Source of the DNA: Oceanomicrobium pacificus
GTDB lineage: Bacteria; Pseudomonadota; Alphaproteobacteria; Rhodobacterales; Rhodobacteraceae
Length of the DNA stretch: 64,000 nt
Direction of reading: 5' to 3'
NCBI RefSeq assembly: GCF_009833495.1
Contig: NZ_WUWG01000001.1
Location: 682,001 to 746,000, forward strand
In this document: one piece after another, positions 1 through 9,779 of the stretch
Numbering within the stretch: the stretch's first letter is position 1
How the letters are laid out: every line of letters starts with the position of its first letter
Made by a program: the position numbers and the translations under genes
Notes under the pieces: model-generated
What the model saw: the letters and a program-made list of their open reading frames with translations, nothing else
Databases searched by the model: none
Told to the model about the DNA's origin: nothing

Positions 1-42
1 GGACCCGCCGCCTGCGACGGCAAGCCACCGTGCGGCACGCTT

Positions 43-60
43 GATCGGACAGGACCGATC
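43..60. repeat. Short inverted repeat upstream of the universal stress gene
   Basis: GATCGG (43-48) and CCGATC (55-60) form perfect 6-bp arms around a 6-nt loop, about 35 nt before the usp start codon. There is no following T-tract, so it is not a convincing terminator. It may be a leader hairpin or an operator. Confidence 0.3.
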
Positions 61-95
61 CGGCACACTCGCCCCGCACGAGCGGGAGGAAAATT

Positions 96-554
96 GTGCG
101 TAAGTTCTTGGTCGTCATGGACGATTCCCCGGAGTTCCTGAATGCGCTCCGGTTCGCGGCAATCCGCGCCAACAAGACCGGCGGCGCGGTCGAGATCCTC
201 GGGATCATCGCGCCGGAGGAGTTCCAGCACTGGATCGGCGTGGCCGAAACCATGCGCGCCGAAGCGCGCGAGCGGATCGAGGAACATTTCACCGTTTTCG
301 CGAAATGGATGCAGGACAAGGAGGGGCTGACCCCCGAACTGGTGATCCGCGAGGGCGAGAAAGTGACCGAAGTGCTCGCCCAGATCCGCGAGGATCCCGA
401 AATCGGCGTGCTGGTGCTCGGCGCTGGCGCGCGCGGCGACGGTCCCGGCCCGCTTGTCAGCCAGCTTGCCGGCCGCATGGCCGCCGACATGAAAGTGCCC
501 GTGACCGTGGTGCCCGGCAGCATGAGCAAAGAAGATATCATCGCCGTATCCTGA
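96..554 (+). CDS. Universal stress protein (UspA family)
   Basis: A 152-aa single-domain cytoplasmic Usp, the usual length for the family. The N-terminal beta strand (FLVVMDDSPE, residues 4-13) carries the conserved Asp. The C-terminal segment around residues 109-127 fits the G-2X-G-9X-G nucleotide-binding pattern, so this is probably an ATP-binding type. The start is GTG, chosen because GGGAGGA lies 6-8 nt upstream and the frame opens directly into the first Usp strand. It stands alone, with nfuA about 105 nt downstream. Such proteins modulate stress survival; the specific partner is unknown. Confidence 0.88.
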   Translation: MRKFLVVMDDSPEFLNALRFAAIRANKTGGAVEILGIIAPEEFQHWIGVAETMRAEARERIEEHFTVFAKWMQDKEGLTPELVIREGEKVTEVLAQIREDPEIGVLVLGAGARGDGPGPLVSQLAGRMAADMKVPVTVVPGSMSKEDIIAVS

Positions 555-602
555 CGGGCGGGCGCGCTCTGCCCGCGGCGATTTAGAAAGATTCCAGATA
601 AC

Positions 603-631
603 TTGACTTTTTTGTTCGGAAAGCGCATCTA
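603..631 (+). promoter_or_regulatory. Possible promoter of nfuA-tsaB-rimI
   Basis: A good -35 element, TTGACT (603-608), is followed after 17 nt by CATCTA (626-631), a poor -10. It sits about 30 nt upstream of the nfuA ATG in the only sizeable gap before this three-gene unit. Only the -35 is convincing. Confidence 0.35.
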
Positions 632-659
632 AACCTCACGCAAGAAAGGCTCGCGCACC

Positions 660-1220
660 ATGTTCATCCAGACCGAATCCACGCCGAACCCGGCAACGCT
701 GAAATTCCTGCCCGGGCAGACCGTCCTGCCTGCGGGCACGGCAGATTTCCCCACGGCGGAAGCTGCGGAAAAATCGCCGCTCGCGCATCGTCTGTTCCAG
801 ACCGGTGACGTGACGGGCGTGTTTCTCGGCCCGGATTTCGTGACAGTGACCAAGTCAGATGGGGCTGAGTGGGACCATATCAAACCCTCGCTGCTGGGCG
901 CGATCATGGAACATTTCCAGTCCGGCCAGCCGGTGATCGAGGACGAGTCCGGCGCGGTCGGCCATGCCGAACATGACGGGCCGGACGGCGAGGTGGTGAA
1001 CCAGATCAAGGAACTGCTCGACACGCGGGTGCGCCCTGCCGTGGCGCAGGACGGCGGCGACATCACCTTCCACGGGTTCGACCGCGGCGTGGTCTACCTG
1101 CACATGCAGGGGGCCTGCGCGGGCTGCCCCTCCTCGACCATGACCCTGAAAATGGGCATCGAGAACCTTCTGCGCCACTATATCCCCGAAGTGCTGGAGG
1201 TCCGGCCCGTTGCAACCTGA
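660..1220 (+). CDS. nfuA: NfuA-type iron-sulfur cluster carrier protein
   Basis: A 186-aa protein with the two-domain Nfu architecture. The N-terminal Nfu_N domain opens with MFIQTESTPNPATLKFLPG (residues 1-19). The C-terminal NifU domain carries the cluster-binding CxxC pair Cys153 and Cys156 (GACAGCPSS). Nfu proteins receive Fe-S clusters from the scaffold machinery and deliver them to target enzymes, notably lipoyl synthase and respiratory proteins. Its stop codon overlaps the TTG start of tsaB, so the pair is probably translationally coupled. The ATG start is supported by homologous N-termini beginning at the same motif. Confidence 0.94.
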   Translation: MFIQTESTPNPATLKFLPGQTVLPAGTADFPTAEAAEKSPLAHRLFQTGDVTGVFLGPDFVTVTKSDGAEWDHIKPSLLGAIMEHFQSGQPVIEDESGAVGHAEHDGPDGEVVNQIKELLDTRVRPAVAQDGGDITFHGFDRGVVYLHMQGACAGCPSSTMTLKMGIENLLRHYIPEVLEVRPVAT

Positions 1221-1863
1221 CGCGCCCCTCGCCCTCGGCTTCGACACATCGGCCGCGCATTGCGCGGCCGCTTTGCTGTCGGGGGACAGGGTGCTCGCGG
1301 AACGGATCGAGCCGATGATGAAGGGACAGGCCGAACGGCTTTTCCCGATGCTCGAAGAGATGCTTGCCGAAGCAGGCGCCGCATGGCGTAATCTGGACTT
1401 GATCGCCGTCGGGACCGGACCGGGCAATTTCACCGGCATCCGGATTTCCGTCGCCGCCGCGCGCGGGTTGGCCCTGTCGCTCGGCTGCCGCGCTGTCGGC
1501 GTCTCGCGGCTCGACTGGATTGCGCATGGCACGCACGGCCCCGTCGAGGCGATGGTCGATGCGCGGCAGGACCGTGTGTTCGTGCAACCGTTCGTGGATG
1601 GCGCCGCGACGGGCGATCCGCGCCAGACCGCGCTAGTCTCGCTCGACCCCGGTTTTGCCGGCCTCAGGCTGACGGATGCTCCGGCGACCATAGCGGACAT
1701 TTGGCCCGTCCCGGTGCGCTGTATCACGCCCGCGCCGGCCGATCTTGTCCGGCTGGCGCGCCGCGCGCCCGCAGATGCGCCGGCGCCAGCGCCGCTCTAC
1801 CTGCGCGCACCCGATGCCGCCCTGCCCGCCGATCCGCCGCCGGTGATCCTCGATGACGCCTGA
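1210..1863 (+). CDS. tsaB: tRNA threonylcarbamoyladenosine biosynthesis protein TsaB
   Basis: 217 aa, the usual size for TsaB. It begins with the ASKHA-fold strand LALGFDTSAAHCAAALL and contains the family motif GTGPGNFTGIRISVAAARG (about residues 71-89). TsaB pairs with TsaD to make the t6A37 modification of ANN-decoding tRNAs. The likely start is TTG at 1210, inside the end of nfuA; no ATG exists before the first conserved strand. Its 3' end overlaps rimI by 11 nt. The tsaB-rimI pairing is common in alphaproteobacteria and supports both calls. Confidence 0.93.
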   Translation: MQPDAPLALGFDTSAAHCAAALLSGDRVLAERIEPMMKGQAERLFPMLEEMLAEAGAAWRNLDLIAVGTGPGNFTGIRISVAAARGLALSLGCRAVGVSRLDWIAHGTHGPVEAMVDARQDRVFVQPFVDGAATGDPRQTALVSLDPGFAGLRLTDAPATIADIWPVPVRCITPAPADLVRLARRAPADAPAPAPLYLRAPDAALPADPPPVILDDA

Positions 1864-2308
1864 GGCGATGGCCACGATCCACGCAGCCAGCTTCACCGTG
1901 CCGCGCCCGTGGAGCGCCGCGGAATTCGCCCGCCTTCTTGCCGACCCGGCCGTCCTTGCCATCACCCGCCCGCAGGGATTTGCCCTGTTCCGGCAGACCG
2001 GAACGGAAGCCGAGTTGCTGACCATCGCCGTCGCACCGGACGCGCGGCGGCAAGGGCTGGCGCAGGCCATACTGCTGGACGGGCTCGACAGGCTCGGCGC
2101 GTCAGGCGCTGTACAGATTTTCCTCGAAGTGGCGGCCGGCAATGGGGAAGCGCTTGCGCTCTACAGGGCGACCGGTTTCACGCAAGCGGGCCTGCGACCG
2201 GGCTATTTCCGCGACCCGGCAGACGGCACGCGCCATGATGCGCTGGTTTTGCGCAAGGATATTGCGCCAGCCGCACCGGCCCGCGACATGAGCGACGTCC
2301 CCAACTGA
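1853..2308 (+). CDS. rimI: Ribosomal-protein-alanine N-acetyltransferase RimI (GNAT)
   Basis: 151-aa GNAT acetyltransferase. The acetyl-CoA pyrophosphate loop reads RRQGLA (about residues 63-68) after the strand LLTIAVAPDA, and the C-terminal motif EALALYRATGF is typical of RimI. RimI acetylates the N-terminus of ribosomal protein S18. The ATG lies within the last codons of tsaB, so coupled expression is expected. A roughly 15-residue Ala/Pro-rich tail follows the GNAT core. Substrate is inferred from the tsaB linkage; a different N-acetyltransferase specificity is possible. Confidence 0.85.
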   Translation: MTPEAMATIHAASFTVPRPWSAAEFARLLADPAVLAITRPQGFALFRQTGTEAELLTIAVAPDARRQGLAQAILLDGLDRLGASGAVQIFLEVAAGNGEALALYRATGFTQAGLRPGYFRDPADGTRHDALVLRKDIAPAAPARDMSDVPN

Positions 2309-2397
2309 CGCTGCGGCCCCGAGGGGAAAAAGAGATTGACCGTTGCAAGTCCATCCCGCTTTACTCCTCGCCGGAAAGTCCCTTTCTCTTCTGGTCC

Positions 2398-2413
2398 TTG
2401 ACCGTTTGGTCAA
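2398..2413. promoter_or_regulatory. Candidate operator of the nucleoside ABC operon
   Basis: TTGACC (2398-2403) and GGTCAA (2408-2413) form a perfect inverted repeat with a 4-nt centre, about 55 nt upstream of the BMP-protein start codon. It is the only clear dyad in the 160-nt leader. Its position fits a repressor site controlling the five-gene operon. The cognate regulator is not in this window. Confidence 0.45.
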
Positions 2414-2468
2414 ACTGGCCGATGACTCTGGAACAGAAGATAATCTGACACGCAGTGGAGGCGTACAC

Positions 2469-3470
2469 ATGAAATTCACCCAAACACTCGTCGGAGCCGC
2501 AGCGCTTCTCGGCCTGAGCACGGGCGCTTTTGCCGAGGAGTTCAACCCGGCAGTCATCTTCGACATGGGCGGCAAGTTCGACAAATCCTTCAACGAAGCC
2601 GCCTATAACGGCGCCGAGCGCTTCAAAGAGGAAAAGGGCGTCGAATATCGCGAATTCGAAATCCAGTCCGAATCCCAGCGTGAGCAGGCCCTGCGCCGCT
2701 TCGCCCAGCAGGGCAACAACCCCGTTGTCGTCGCCGGTTTCGCCTATGGCGCCGCGATGGACACGGTCGCGTCCGAATTCCCCGACACGGATTTCGTGAT
2801 CATCGACATGGTCGTCGACCAGCCCAACGTGCGGTCGGTCGTCTTCAACGAGCATGAAGGCTCCTACCTCGTCGGCGTTCTGGCCGCGATGGCTTCCGAA
2901 TCCGGCAAGGTCGGCTTTATCGGTGGCATGGACATTCCGCTCATCCGCAAATTCGCCTGCGGCTATGTGCAGGGCGTGAAGGACACCAACCCGGACGCGG
3001 AAGTGTTCCAGAACATGACCGGCACCACGGCTGCGGCCTGGAACGACCCGGTGCGCGGTGGTGAACTGACCAAAGCCCAGATCGACCAGGGCGCTGACGT
3101 GATCTACGCGGCCGCCGGCGGCACCGGTCGCGGCGTTCTGCAGGCAGCTGCCGATGCCGGCGTCAAGTCGATCGGCGTGGACAGCAACCAGAACTACATG
3201 CAGCCCGGTTCGGTCCTGACCTCGATGCTCAAGCGCGTCGACAATGCCGTCTACCAGGCCTTTGCCGATGTGGAAGCGGGTGCATTTACCCCGGGCATCC
3301 AGGTGATGGGTCTGGCCGAAGATGGCGTCGGCTATGCCGTTGACGAGCATAACGAAGCCCTGATTTCCGACGAGATGCGTGCCGCCGTGGAAGACGCGAA
3401 GGCCAAGATCATCTCCGGTGAGATCACGGTCCATGACTTCATGTCCGACAATTCCTGCCCGGTCAGCTAA
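2469..3470 (+). CDS. BMP-family ABC transporter substrate-binding protein (probable purine nucleoside binder)
   Basis: 333-aa periplasmic binding protein of the basic membrane protein (BMP/PnrA) family. A Sec signal peptide (MKFTQTLVGAAALLGLSTGAFA) precedes the mature start near EEFNPAVIFDMGGK. That FDMGGKFDKSFNE region and the GGTGRG segment are typical ligand-pocket elements of nucleoside-binding BMP proteins. The ATG at 2469 was chosen over an upstream TTG because GGAGG lies 7 nt before it and it starts the signal peptide. The permeases and phosphorylase downstream support purine nucleosides as ligand. Confidence 0.9.
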   Translation: MKFTQTLVGAAALLGLSTGAFAEEFNPAVIFDMGGKFDKSFNEAAYNGAERFKEEKGVEYREFEIQSESQREQALRRFAQQGNNPVVVAGFAYGAAMDTVASEFPDTDFVIIDMVVDQPNVRSVVFNEHEGSYLVGVLAAMASESGKVGFIGGMDIPLIRKFACGYVQGVKDTNPDAEVFQNMTGTTAAAWNDPVRGGELTKAQIDQGADVIYAAAGGTGRGVLQAAADAGVKSIGVDSNQNYMQPGSVLTSMLKRVDNAVYQAFADVEAGAFTPGIQVMGLAEDGVGYAVDEHNEALISDEMRAAVEDAKAKIISGEITVHDFMSDNSCPVS

Positions 3471-3485
3471 GGCCCGGCAGGATCC

Positions 3486-5071
<1,586 letters not shown>

Positions 5072-5075
<4 letters not shown>

Positions 5076-6169
5076 ACACCACGCTTCCCAGATGGGTCGA
5101 TATAGGCCTGATCCCACTGATCAACCTGGCGCTGGCGCTGTTTGTGGCCGGCCTTGTCGTGATCTTCATTGGCGAGGACCCGATCCGCGCGGTCCAGATC
5201 CTTATCCGCGGGGCGCTCGGTTCCGATTACGGGATCGGATTCACCCTCTACTACGCGACCAATTTCATCTTCACCGGTCTGGCCGTGGCCATCGCTTTCC
5301 ATGCGAGCCTGTTCAACATCGGTGGCGAGGGGCAGGCCAGCATTGCCGGGATCGGGGTCGCGCTCGCGGCGCTGACGCTTGACCAGACACACTGGCTGAT
5401 CTCCCTGCCCGCGGCGATCGTGATGGGCGGGCTCTTCGGTGCGGCCTGGGCGGCCATTCCGGCCTATCTGCAGGCCAAGCGCGGCAGCCATATCGTCATC
5501 ACGACGATCATGTTCAACTTCATCGCTTCGGCGCTGCTGGTCTACCTGCTCGTCAACGTGATGAAGGTCGAAGGGTCGATGGCGACCGAAACCCGCAAGT
5601 TCCAGGAAGGGGCGCAGATCCCCTTCGTGCATGAAATGGCGGGCTGGTTCGGGCTGAAAATGGCACGCACGCCAATGAATATCAGCTTCTTCCTCGCGCT
5701 CATCTGCTGTGTCTTCACCTACCTGCTGATCTGGCGTTCGCGGCTCGGATACGAGATCCGCGCCTTCGGCTTCTCCGAACCGGCAGCGGTCTATGCCGGC
5801 ATCAATCCGGTCAAGATCACGATGATCGCGATGCTCCTGTCCGGCGCGATGGCGGGCCTGATGGCGATCAACACGGTCATGGGCGACCAGCAGCGTCTGG
5901 TGCTCGACGCCGTGCAGGGCGCGGGCTTTGTCGGGATCGCGGTGGCGCTGATGGGCCGGTCGCATCCGGTGGGCGTGCTGCTCGCGGCAATCCTTTTCGG
6001 GATCCTGTATCAGGGCGGCGCGGAGCTGGCCTTCGAGATGCCCAAGATCTCGCGCGACATGATCGTCGTCATTCAGGCGCTGGTGATCCTGTTCACCGGT
6101 GCGCTTGAAAACATGGTCCGCATTCCAGTGGCCCGGGCCTGGCTGAAACTCGACCGCAGGAGCGCGTGA
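5072..6169 (+). CDS. Nucleoside ABC transporter permease, first subunit
   Basis: 365-aa inner-membrane permease of the BPD_transp_2 family (YufP/NupB-like). It has about eight to ten hydrophobic segments, starting with LIPLINLALALFVAGLVVIF. The central cytoplasmic loop contains RLGYEIRAFGFSEPAAVYAG, the coupling-helix region characteristic of the family. It starts in the ATGA overlap with the ATPase gene and ends in an ATGA overlap with the second permease, so all three are translationally coupled. Confidence 0.91.
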
Positions 6170-7140
6170 TGGATATCGATGTCATCATCCAGCTGCTCGA
6201 TTCGACCATGCGGCTCTCCACGCCGCTCCTGCTCGCCTGCCTTGCGGGGCTCTTCTCCGAACGGGCCGGGATTTTCGATATCGGGCTGGAGGGCAAGATG
6301 CTGGGCGCAGCCTTCATGGCGGGCGCGGTGGCGGCGGTCACAGGCTCGGCCTGGATCGGGCTTCTGGCCGGCGTGGGCACGTCGCTGTTCCTTGCGCTCA
6401 TTCACGGCTTTGCCTCGATCACGCTGAAGGGCAACCAGCTTATCTCCGGTGTGGCGATCAACTTCTTTGCCTCTGGCATGACCGCGCTGATCGGGCAGAA
6501 CTGGTTCCGTCAGGGCGGCCAGACACCGGCCTTGCGCGGCGACGCGCGCTTCCAGTCGCTCGACTGGCCGGGCGCATCCGCGCTGGCCGACGTGCCGCTG
6601 ATCGGCCCGATCTATTCGGACCTGATCTCGGGGCACAACCTGCTGGTCTACGTCGCCTTTCTGGCCGTTCCGGCCACGTGGTGGGTGCTCTACCGGACCC
6701 GCTTCGGTCTGCGGCTGCGCGCCGTGGGTGAAAATCCGGGCGCGGTGGACACGGCCGGCGTTTCGGTCATCCGGCTGCGTTATTCGGCGGTGCTGATCTG
6801 CGGACTGCTCTGCGGTGTCGCCGGCGCTTACCTGTCGCTCGGCACATCGGCGGCGGGTTTCGTGAAGGACATGACGGCGGGCAAGGGCTTCATCGCGCTC
6901 GCCGCGCTCATCTTCGCGAAGTGGAAACCGTGGAACGCGCTCTGGGCCTGTCTGCTCTTCGGCCTGCTGGAGGCGATCGGCAACAAGTACCAGAACATCG
7001 ATTTCTTCGGGCTCTTCATCGTCCCGGTCCAGTTCATGCAGGCACTGCCCTACATCCTGACCGTGGTGATCCTCGCCGGCTTCGTCGGCAAGGCGATCCC
7101 GCCGAAAGCCGGCGGCGTGCCCTATACCAAAGAACGCTGA
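6166..7140 (+). CDS. Nucleoside ABC transporter permease, second subunit
   Basis: 324-aa BPD_transp_2 permease (YufQ/NupC-like). The N-terminal motif SERAGIFDIGLEGKMLGAAF and the coupling segment TRFGLRLRAVGENPGAVDTA (about residues 180-199) match the partner permease of BMP-type nucleoside importers. Multiple transmembrane helices span the protein. It overlaps the preceding permease by 4 nt; the phosphorylase gene follows after 60 nt. The two dissimilar permeases would form a heterodimer. Confidence 0.91.
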   Translation: MMDIDVIIQLLDSTMRLSTPLLLACLAGLFSERAGIFDIGLEGKMLGAAFMAGAVAAVTGSAWIGLLAGVGTSLFLALIHGFASITLKGNQLISGVAINFFASGMTALIGQNWFRQGGQTPALRGDARFQSLDWPGASALADVPLIGPIYSDLISGHNLLVYVAFLAVPATWWVLYRTRFGLRLRAVGENPGAVDTAGVSVIRLRYSAVLICGLLCGVAGAYLSLGTSAAGFVKDMTAGKGFIALAALIFAKWKPWNALWACLLFGLLEAIGNKYQNIDFFGLFIVPVQFMQALPYILTVVILAGFVGKAIPPKAGGVPYTKER

Positions 7141-7200
7141 GCCGCACCGTCCCGGACCTGCCGGGGCGGTGCCTCTGCCCTATTGCCGGAGACCGGACCC

Positions 7201-7998
7201 ATGTCGACCGATGCGCTTCTCAACCTGATCCGCGACCGTGCCGGTGATGCGCCGGTGCGCCTTGGCCTGATCCTCGGCTCGGGGCTCGGGCATCTGGCGG
7301 ACGCTGTCGACGGTGTCGCCATCGACTATGGCGACCTGCCGGGGTTCCCCCATGCCGGCGTGTCGGGCCACAATCCGAAACTGGTGATCGGCACGCTGGA
7401 AGGCCAGCGCGTCGCGGTGTTCGGCGGGCGCGCGCACTATTATGAAAGCGGCAAGGCCGACGTAATGCGCACACCGCTGGAAGTCCTGAAAGGGCTGGGC
7501 GCCGAAGGCGTGATCGCGACCAATGCGGCGGGCAGTTTCCGCAGCGACATTCCCCCGGGCGACCTGATGCTTCTGTCCGACCATATCAATTTCTCGGGCC
7601 TGAACCCGCTGATCGGCGAGCCGACGGACCGGCGGTTCGTCAACATGACCGACGCTTATGACCCGGACTGGCGCAAGCAGCTGGGCGCGGCCGCCGATGC
7701 GGCCGACATCGAGCTCAAATCCGGCGTCTATGCCTGGTATTCCGGCCCGTCCTTCGAGACCCCGGCCGAGATCCGGGCAATCCACCGGCTGGGCGCCGAT
7801 GCGGTCGGCATGTCGACCGTACCGGAGGTGATCCTCGCGCGGTTCCTCGGCCTGCGGGCGGCGGCGATCTCGACCATCACCAACATGGCCGCCGGCATGA
7901 GCGACGAGGCGATCAGCCATGAACATACCAAGGCCATGGCACCGCTGGGTGCGGCAAAGCTGGAAAAGGTGTTGCGCGGCTTCCTCGCCGCGCTCTGA
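7201..7998 (+). CDS. Purine-nucleoside phosphorylase, class II (PunA/XapA type)
   Basis: 265-aa trimeric-type PNP. Key motifs are LILGSGLGHLAD (phosphate-binding loop, about residues 20-31), the segment FGGRAHYYE, ATNAAGSFR, and GADAVGMSTVPE near residue 200. It cleaves purine nucleosides with phosphate to give base plus ribose-1-phosphate, the logical step after uptake by the preceding transporter. The ATG at 7201 was preferred to an upstream TTG because CCGGAGA lies about 9 nt before it. Guanosine/inosine versus xanthosine preference cannot be told from sequence. A second, unrelated PNP (deoD) lies at 19.2 kb. Confidence 0.9.
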   Translation: MSTDALLNLIRDRAGDAPVRLGLILGSGLGHLADAVDGVAIDYGDLPGFPHAGVSGHNPKLVIGTLEGQRVAVFGGRAHYYESGKADVMRTPLEVLKGLGAEGVIATNAAGSFRSDIPPGDLMLLSDHINFSGLNPLIGEPTDRRFVNMTDAYDPDWRKQLGAAADAADIELKSGVYAWYSGPSFETPAEIRAIHRLGADAVGMSTVPEVILARFLGLRAAAISTITNMAAGMSDEAISHEHTKAMAPLGAAKLEKVLRGFLAAL

Positions 7999-8016
7999 GC
8001 GGCACGTCCGCCGCTC
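7997..8016 (+). terminator. Weak terminator-like hairpin after the nucleoside operon
   Basis: GAGCGGC (7997-8003) and GCCGCTC (8010-8016) form a 7-bp stem with a 6-nt loop that begins at the stop codon. It is followed only by CGATTTGT, so rho-independent function is doubtful. Confidence 0.35.
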
Positions 8017-8091
8017 CGATTTGTCGCACATGGCTGGCCTGACCGCCCGCGCGAATATAGGCTAGACCGAATCCCGAACCGCGGGTGTTTC

Positions 8092-9006
8092 ATGCAGATC
8101 TATCTTCCCATCGCCGAAGTTTCGGTCAATGCGTTCCTGTTGCTCGGTCTCGGCGGGATCGTGGGCGTACTGTCGGGCATGTTCGGCGTGGGCGGCGGCT
8201 TCCTGATGACGCCGCTGCTGTTCTTCATCGGCATTCCGCCCGCCGTGGCCGTGGCGACCGAGGCGAACCAGATCGTTGCCTCCTCCTTCTCCGGCGTGCT
8301 GGCGCATTTCAAGCGGCGAACGGTGGATTTCAAGATGGGCGGGGTGCTGCTGATCGGCGGCCTCGCCGGGGCGGCGCTTGGCGTGCAACTGTTCAAGGCG
8401 CTGAAGGAGATCGGCCAGGTCGAGCTGCTCGTCTCGCTCTGTTATGTGGTCTTCCTTGGCGTCATCGGCACGCTCATGTTCATCGAGAGCCTGAACGCGA
8501 TCCGGCGCAGCAAGCGCCCCGGCCCGCCGCCCAAGCGCACGCGCCACACATGGGTGCACGGGCTGCCGCTGAAGATGCGGTTCCGCGCGTCCAACCTCTA
8601 TATCTCCGCCATCCCGCCGGTGATGGTGGGCTTCGTCGTCGGCATTCTGGCGGCGATCATGGGTGTCGGGGGCGGGTTCATCATGGTGCCCGCGATGATC
8701 TACCTGCTCGGCATGCCGACCAAGGTGGTCGTCGGCACCTCACTCTTCCAGATCATCTTCGTCACCGCCTTCACCACGCTGATGCACGCGACCCAGAACT
8801 ATACGGTCGACATGGCGCTGGCGGTGCTGTTGCTGCTCGGCGGGGTCGTGGGGGCGCAGATCGGCACGCGCATCGGGATCAAGCTGAAGGCCGAACAGTT
8901 GCGCATCCTGTTGGCGCTCATGGTGCTGGCGGTCTGCGGCAAGCTCCTGTTCGACCTTGTGGTGACGCCGAGCGAGCTCTACACGCTCGGCAGCGGGGGG
9001 CACTGA
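8092..9006 (+). CDS. TauE/SafE-family membrane exporter
   Basis: 304-aa polytopic inner-membrane protein. The family repeat appears twice: GMFGVGGGFLMTPLLFFIGI (about residues 33-52) and a second glycine-rich copy IMGVGGGFIMVPAMIYLLG (about 189-207). TauE/SafE proteins export sulfite, sulfoacetate or other organic anions. Its stop codon shares an A with the ATG of the TIGR02186 gene (TGATG), so the two are coupled and probably act together. The actual substrate is unknown; there is no sulfur-oxidation or taurine gene nearby. Confidence 0.85.
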   Translation: MQIYLPIAEVSVNAFLLLGLGGIVGVLSGMFGVGGGFLMTPLLFFIGIPPAVAVATEANQIVASSFSGVLAHFKRRTVDFKMGGVLLIGGLAGAALGVQLFKALKEIGQVELLVSLCYVVFLGVIGTLMFIESLNAIRRSKRPGPPPKRTRHTWVHGLPLKMRFRASNLYISAIPPVMVGFVVGILAAIMGVGGGFIMVPAMIYLLGMPTKVVVGTSLFQIIFVTAFTTLMHATQNYTVDMALAVLLLLGGVVGAQIGTRIGIKLKAEQLRILLALMVLAVCGKLLFDLVVTPSELYTLGSGGH

Positions 9007-9776
9007 TGCGCGGTGTGTGGATCATCGCAGCGGCACTCCTTGCCCTTGGCTCCGGCCTCGGCGCGTCCGAGCGGGTTGTGTCAGGCCTGAGCCAGAACCG
9101 GGTCGCGATCACCGCCAATTTCGACGGGTCGGAAATCCTTGTCTTCGGTGCGGTCGGGCGCGAGGCCCCCGCCCCGGTAGAGGACGGGCCGCTCGACGTG
9201 ATCGTGGAGGTCACGGGGCCGTCGAACCCCGTCACAGTGCGGCGCAAGGAGCGTGTGCTCGGGATCTGGGCCAACCGCGACGCGGTGGACGTGAACCTTG
9301 CACCGAGCTTCTATTCGCTCGCCACGACCGGCCCGCTCGACGAGGTGATTTCACCGGCCGAACAGCTGCGCTACGGGGTCGGCACGGATCAGGTGGTGCG
9401 GGTGGCCGGTCCGCCGCCCGAAGTGGCCGACACGTCGAGCTTCACCGACGCACTCGTGCGCATCCGGACCCGCGACGGGCTCTATTCTGAAAGCGGCGAG
9501 GGCGTGGAACTGACCGAGGAGACGCTCTTCAGGACCGACATCGCCCTGCCCGCCAATCTGGTCGAGGGCGACTATCGCACGCGCATCTTCCTCGCGCGCG
9601 GCGGCGAGGTGGTGGACGTGAGCGAACGGGTTATCGCGGTGCGCAAATCGGGGCTGGAGCGCTGGATCTACAATCTGGCGCACGAACAGCCGCTGCTCTA
9701 CGGGCTCCTGTCGCTCGCGGTGGCGCTGCTGGCCGGCTGGGGCGCGTCCGAGGCCTTCCGGCTGTTGCGCCGCTGA
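9006..9776 (+). CDS. TIGR02186-family membrane-anchored periplasmic protein
   Basis: 256-aa protein that starts with a signal-like helix (MRGVWIIAAALLALGSGLGA) and ends with a transmembrane helix (GLLSLAVALLAGWGASEAF) and a short cytoplasmic tail. The periplasmic middle includes LSQNRVAITANFDGSEILVFG. This matches the uncharacterised TIGR02186 family, which in alphaproteobacteria is habitually paired with a TauE/SafE transporter, exactly as here. The start at 9006 was chosen because it overlaps the upstream stop and begins the signal peptide. Function unknown; an accessory role in transport is an inference. Confidence 0.82.
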   Translation: MRGVWIIAAALLALGSGLGASERVVSGLSQNRVAITANFDGSEILVFGAVGREAPAPVEDGPLDVIVEVTGPSNPVTVRRKERVLGIWANRDAVDVNLAPSFYSLATTGPLDEVISPAEQLRYGVGTDQVVRVAGPPPEVADTSSFTDALVRIRTRDGLYSESGEGVELTEETLFRTDIALPANLVEGDYRTRIFLARGGEVVDVSERVIAVRKSGLERWIYNLAHEQPLLYGLLSLAVALLAGWGASEAFRLLRR

Positions 9777-9779
9777 CCG

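Noticed and set aside
8085-9005. Extension of the TIGR02186 gene across the TauE/SafE gene in another frame
   Set aside because: The upstream part is an out-of-frame shadow; the signal peptide and overlap point to the ATG at 9006.
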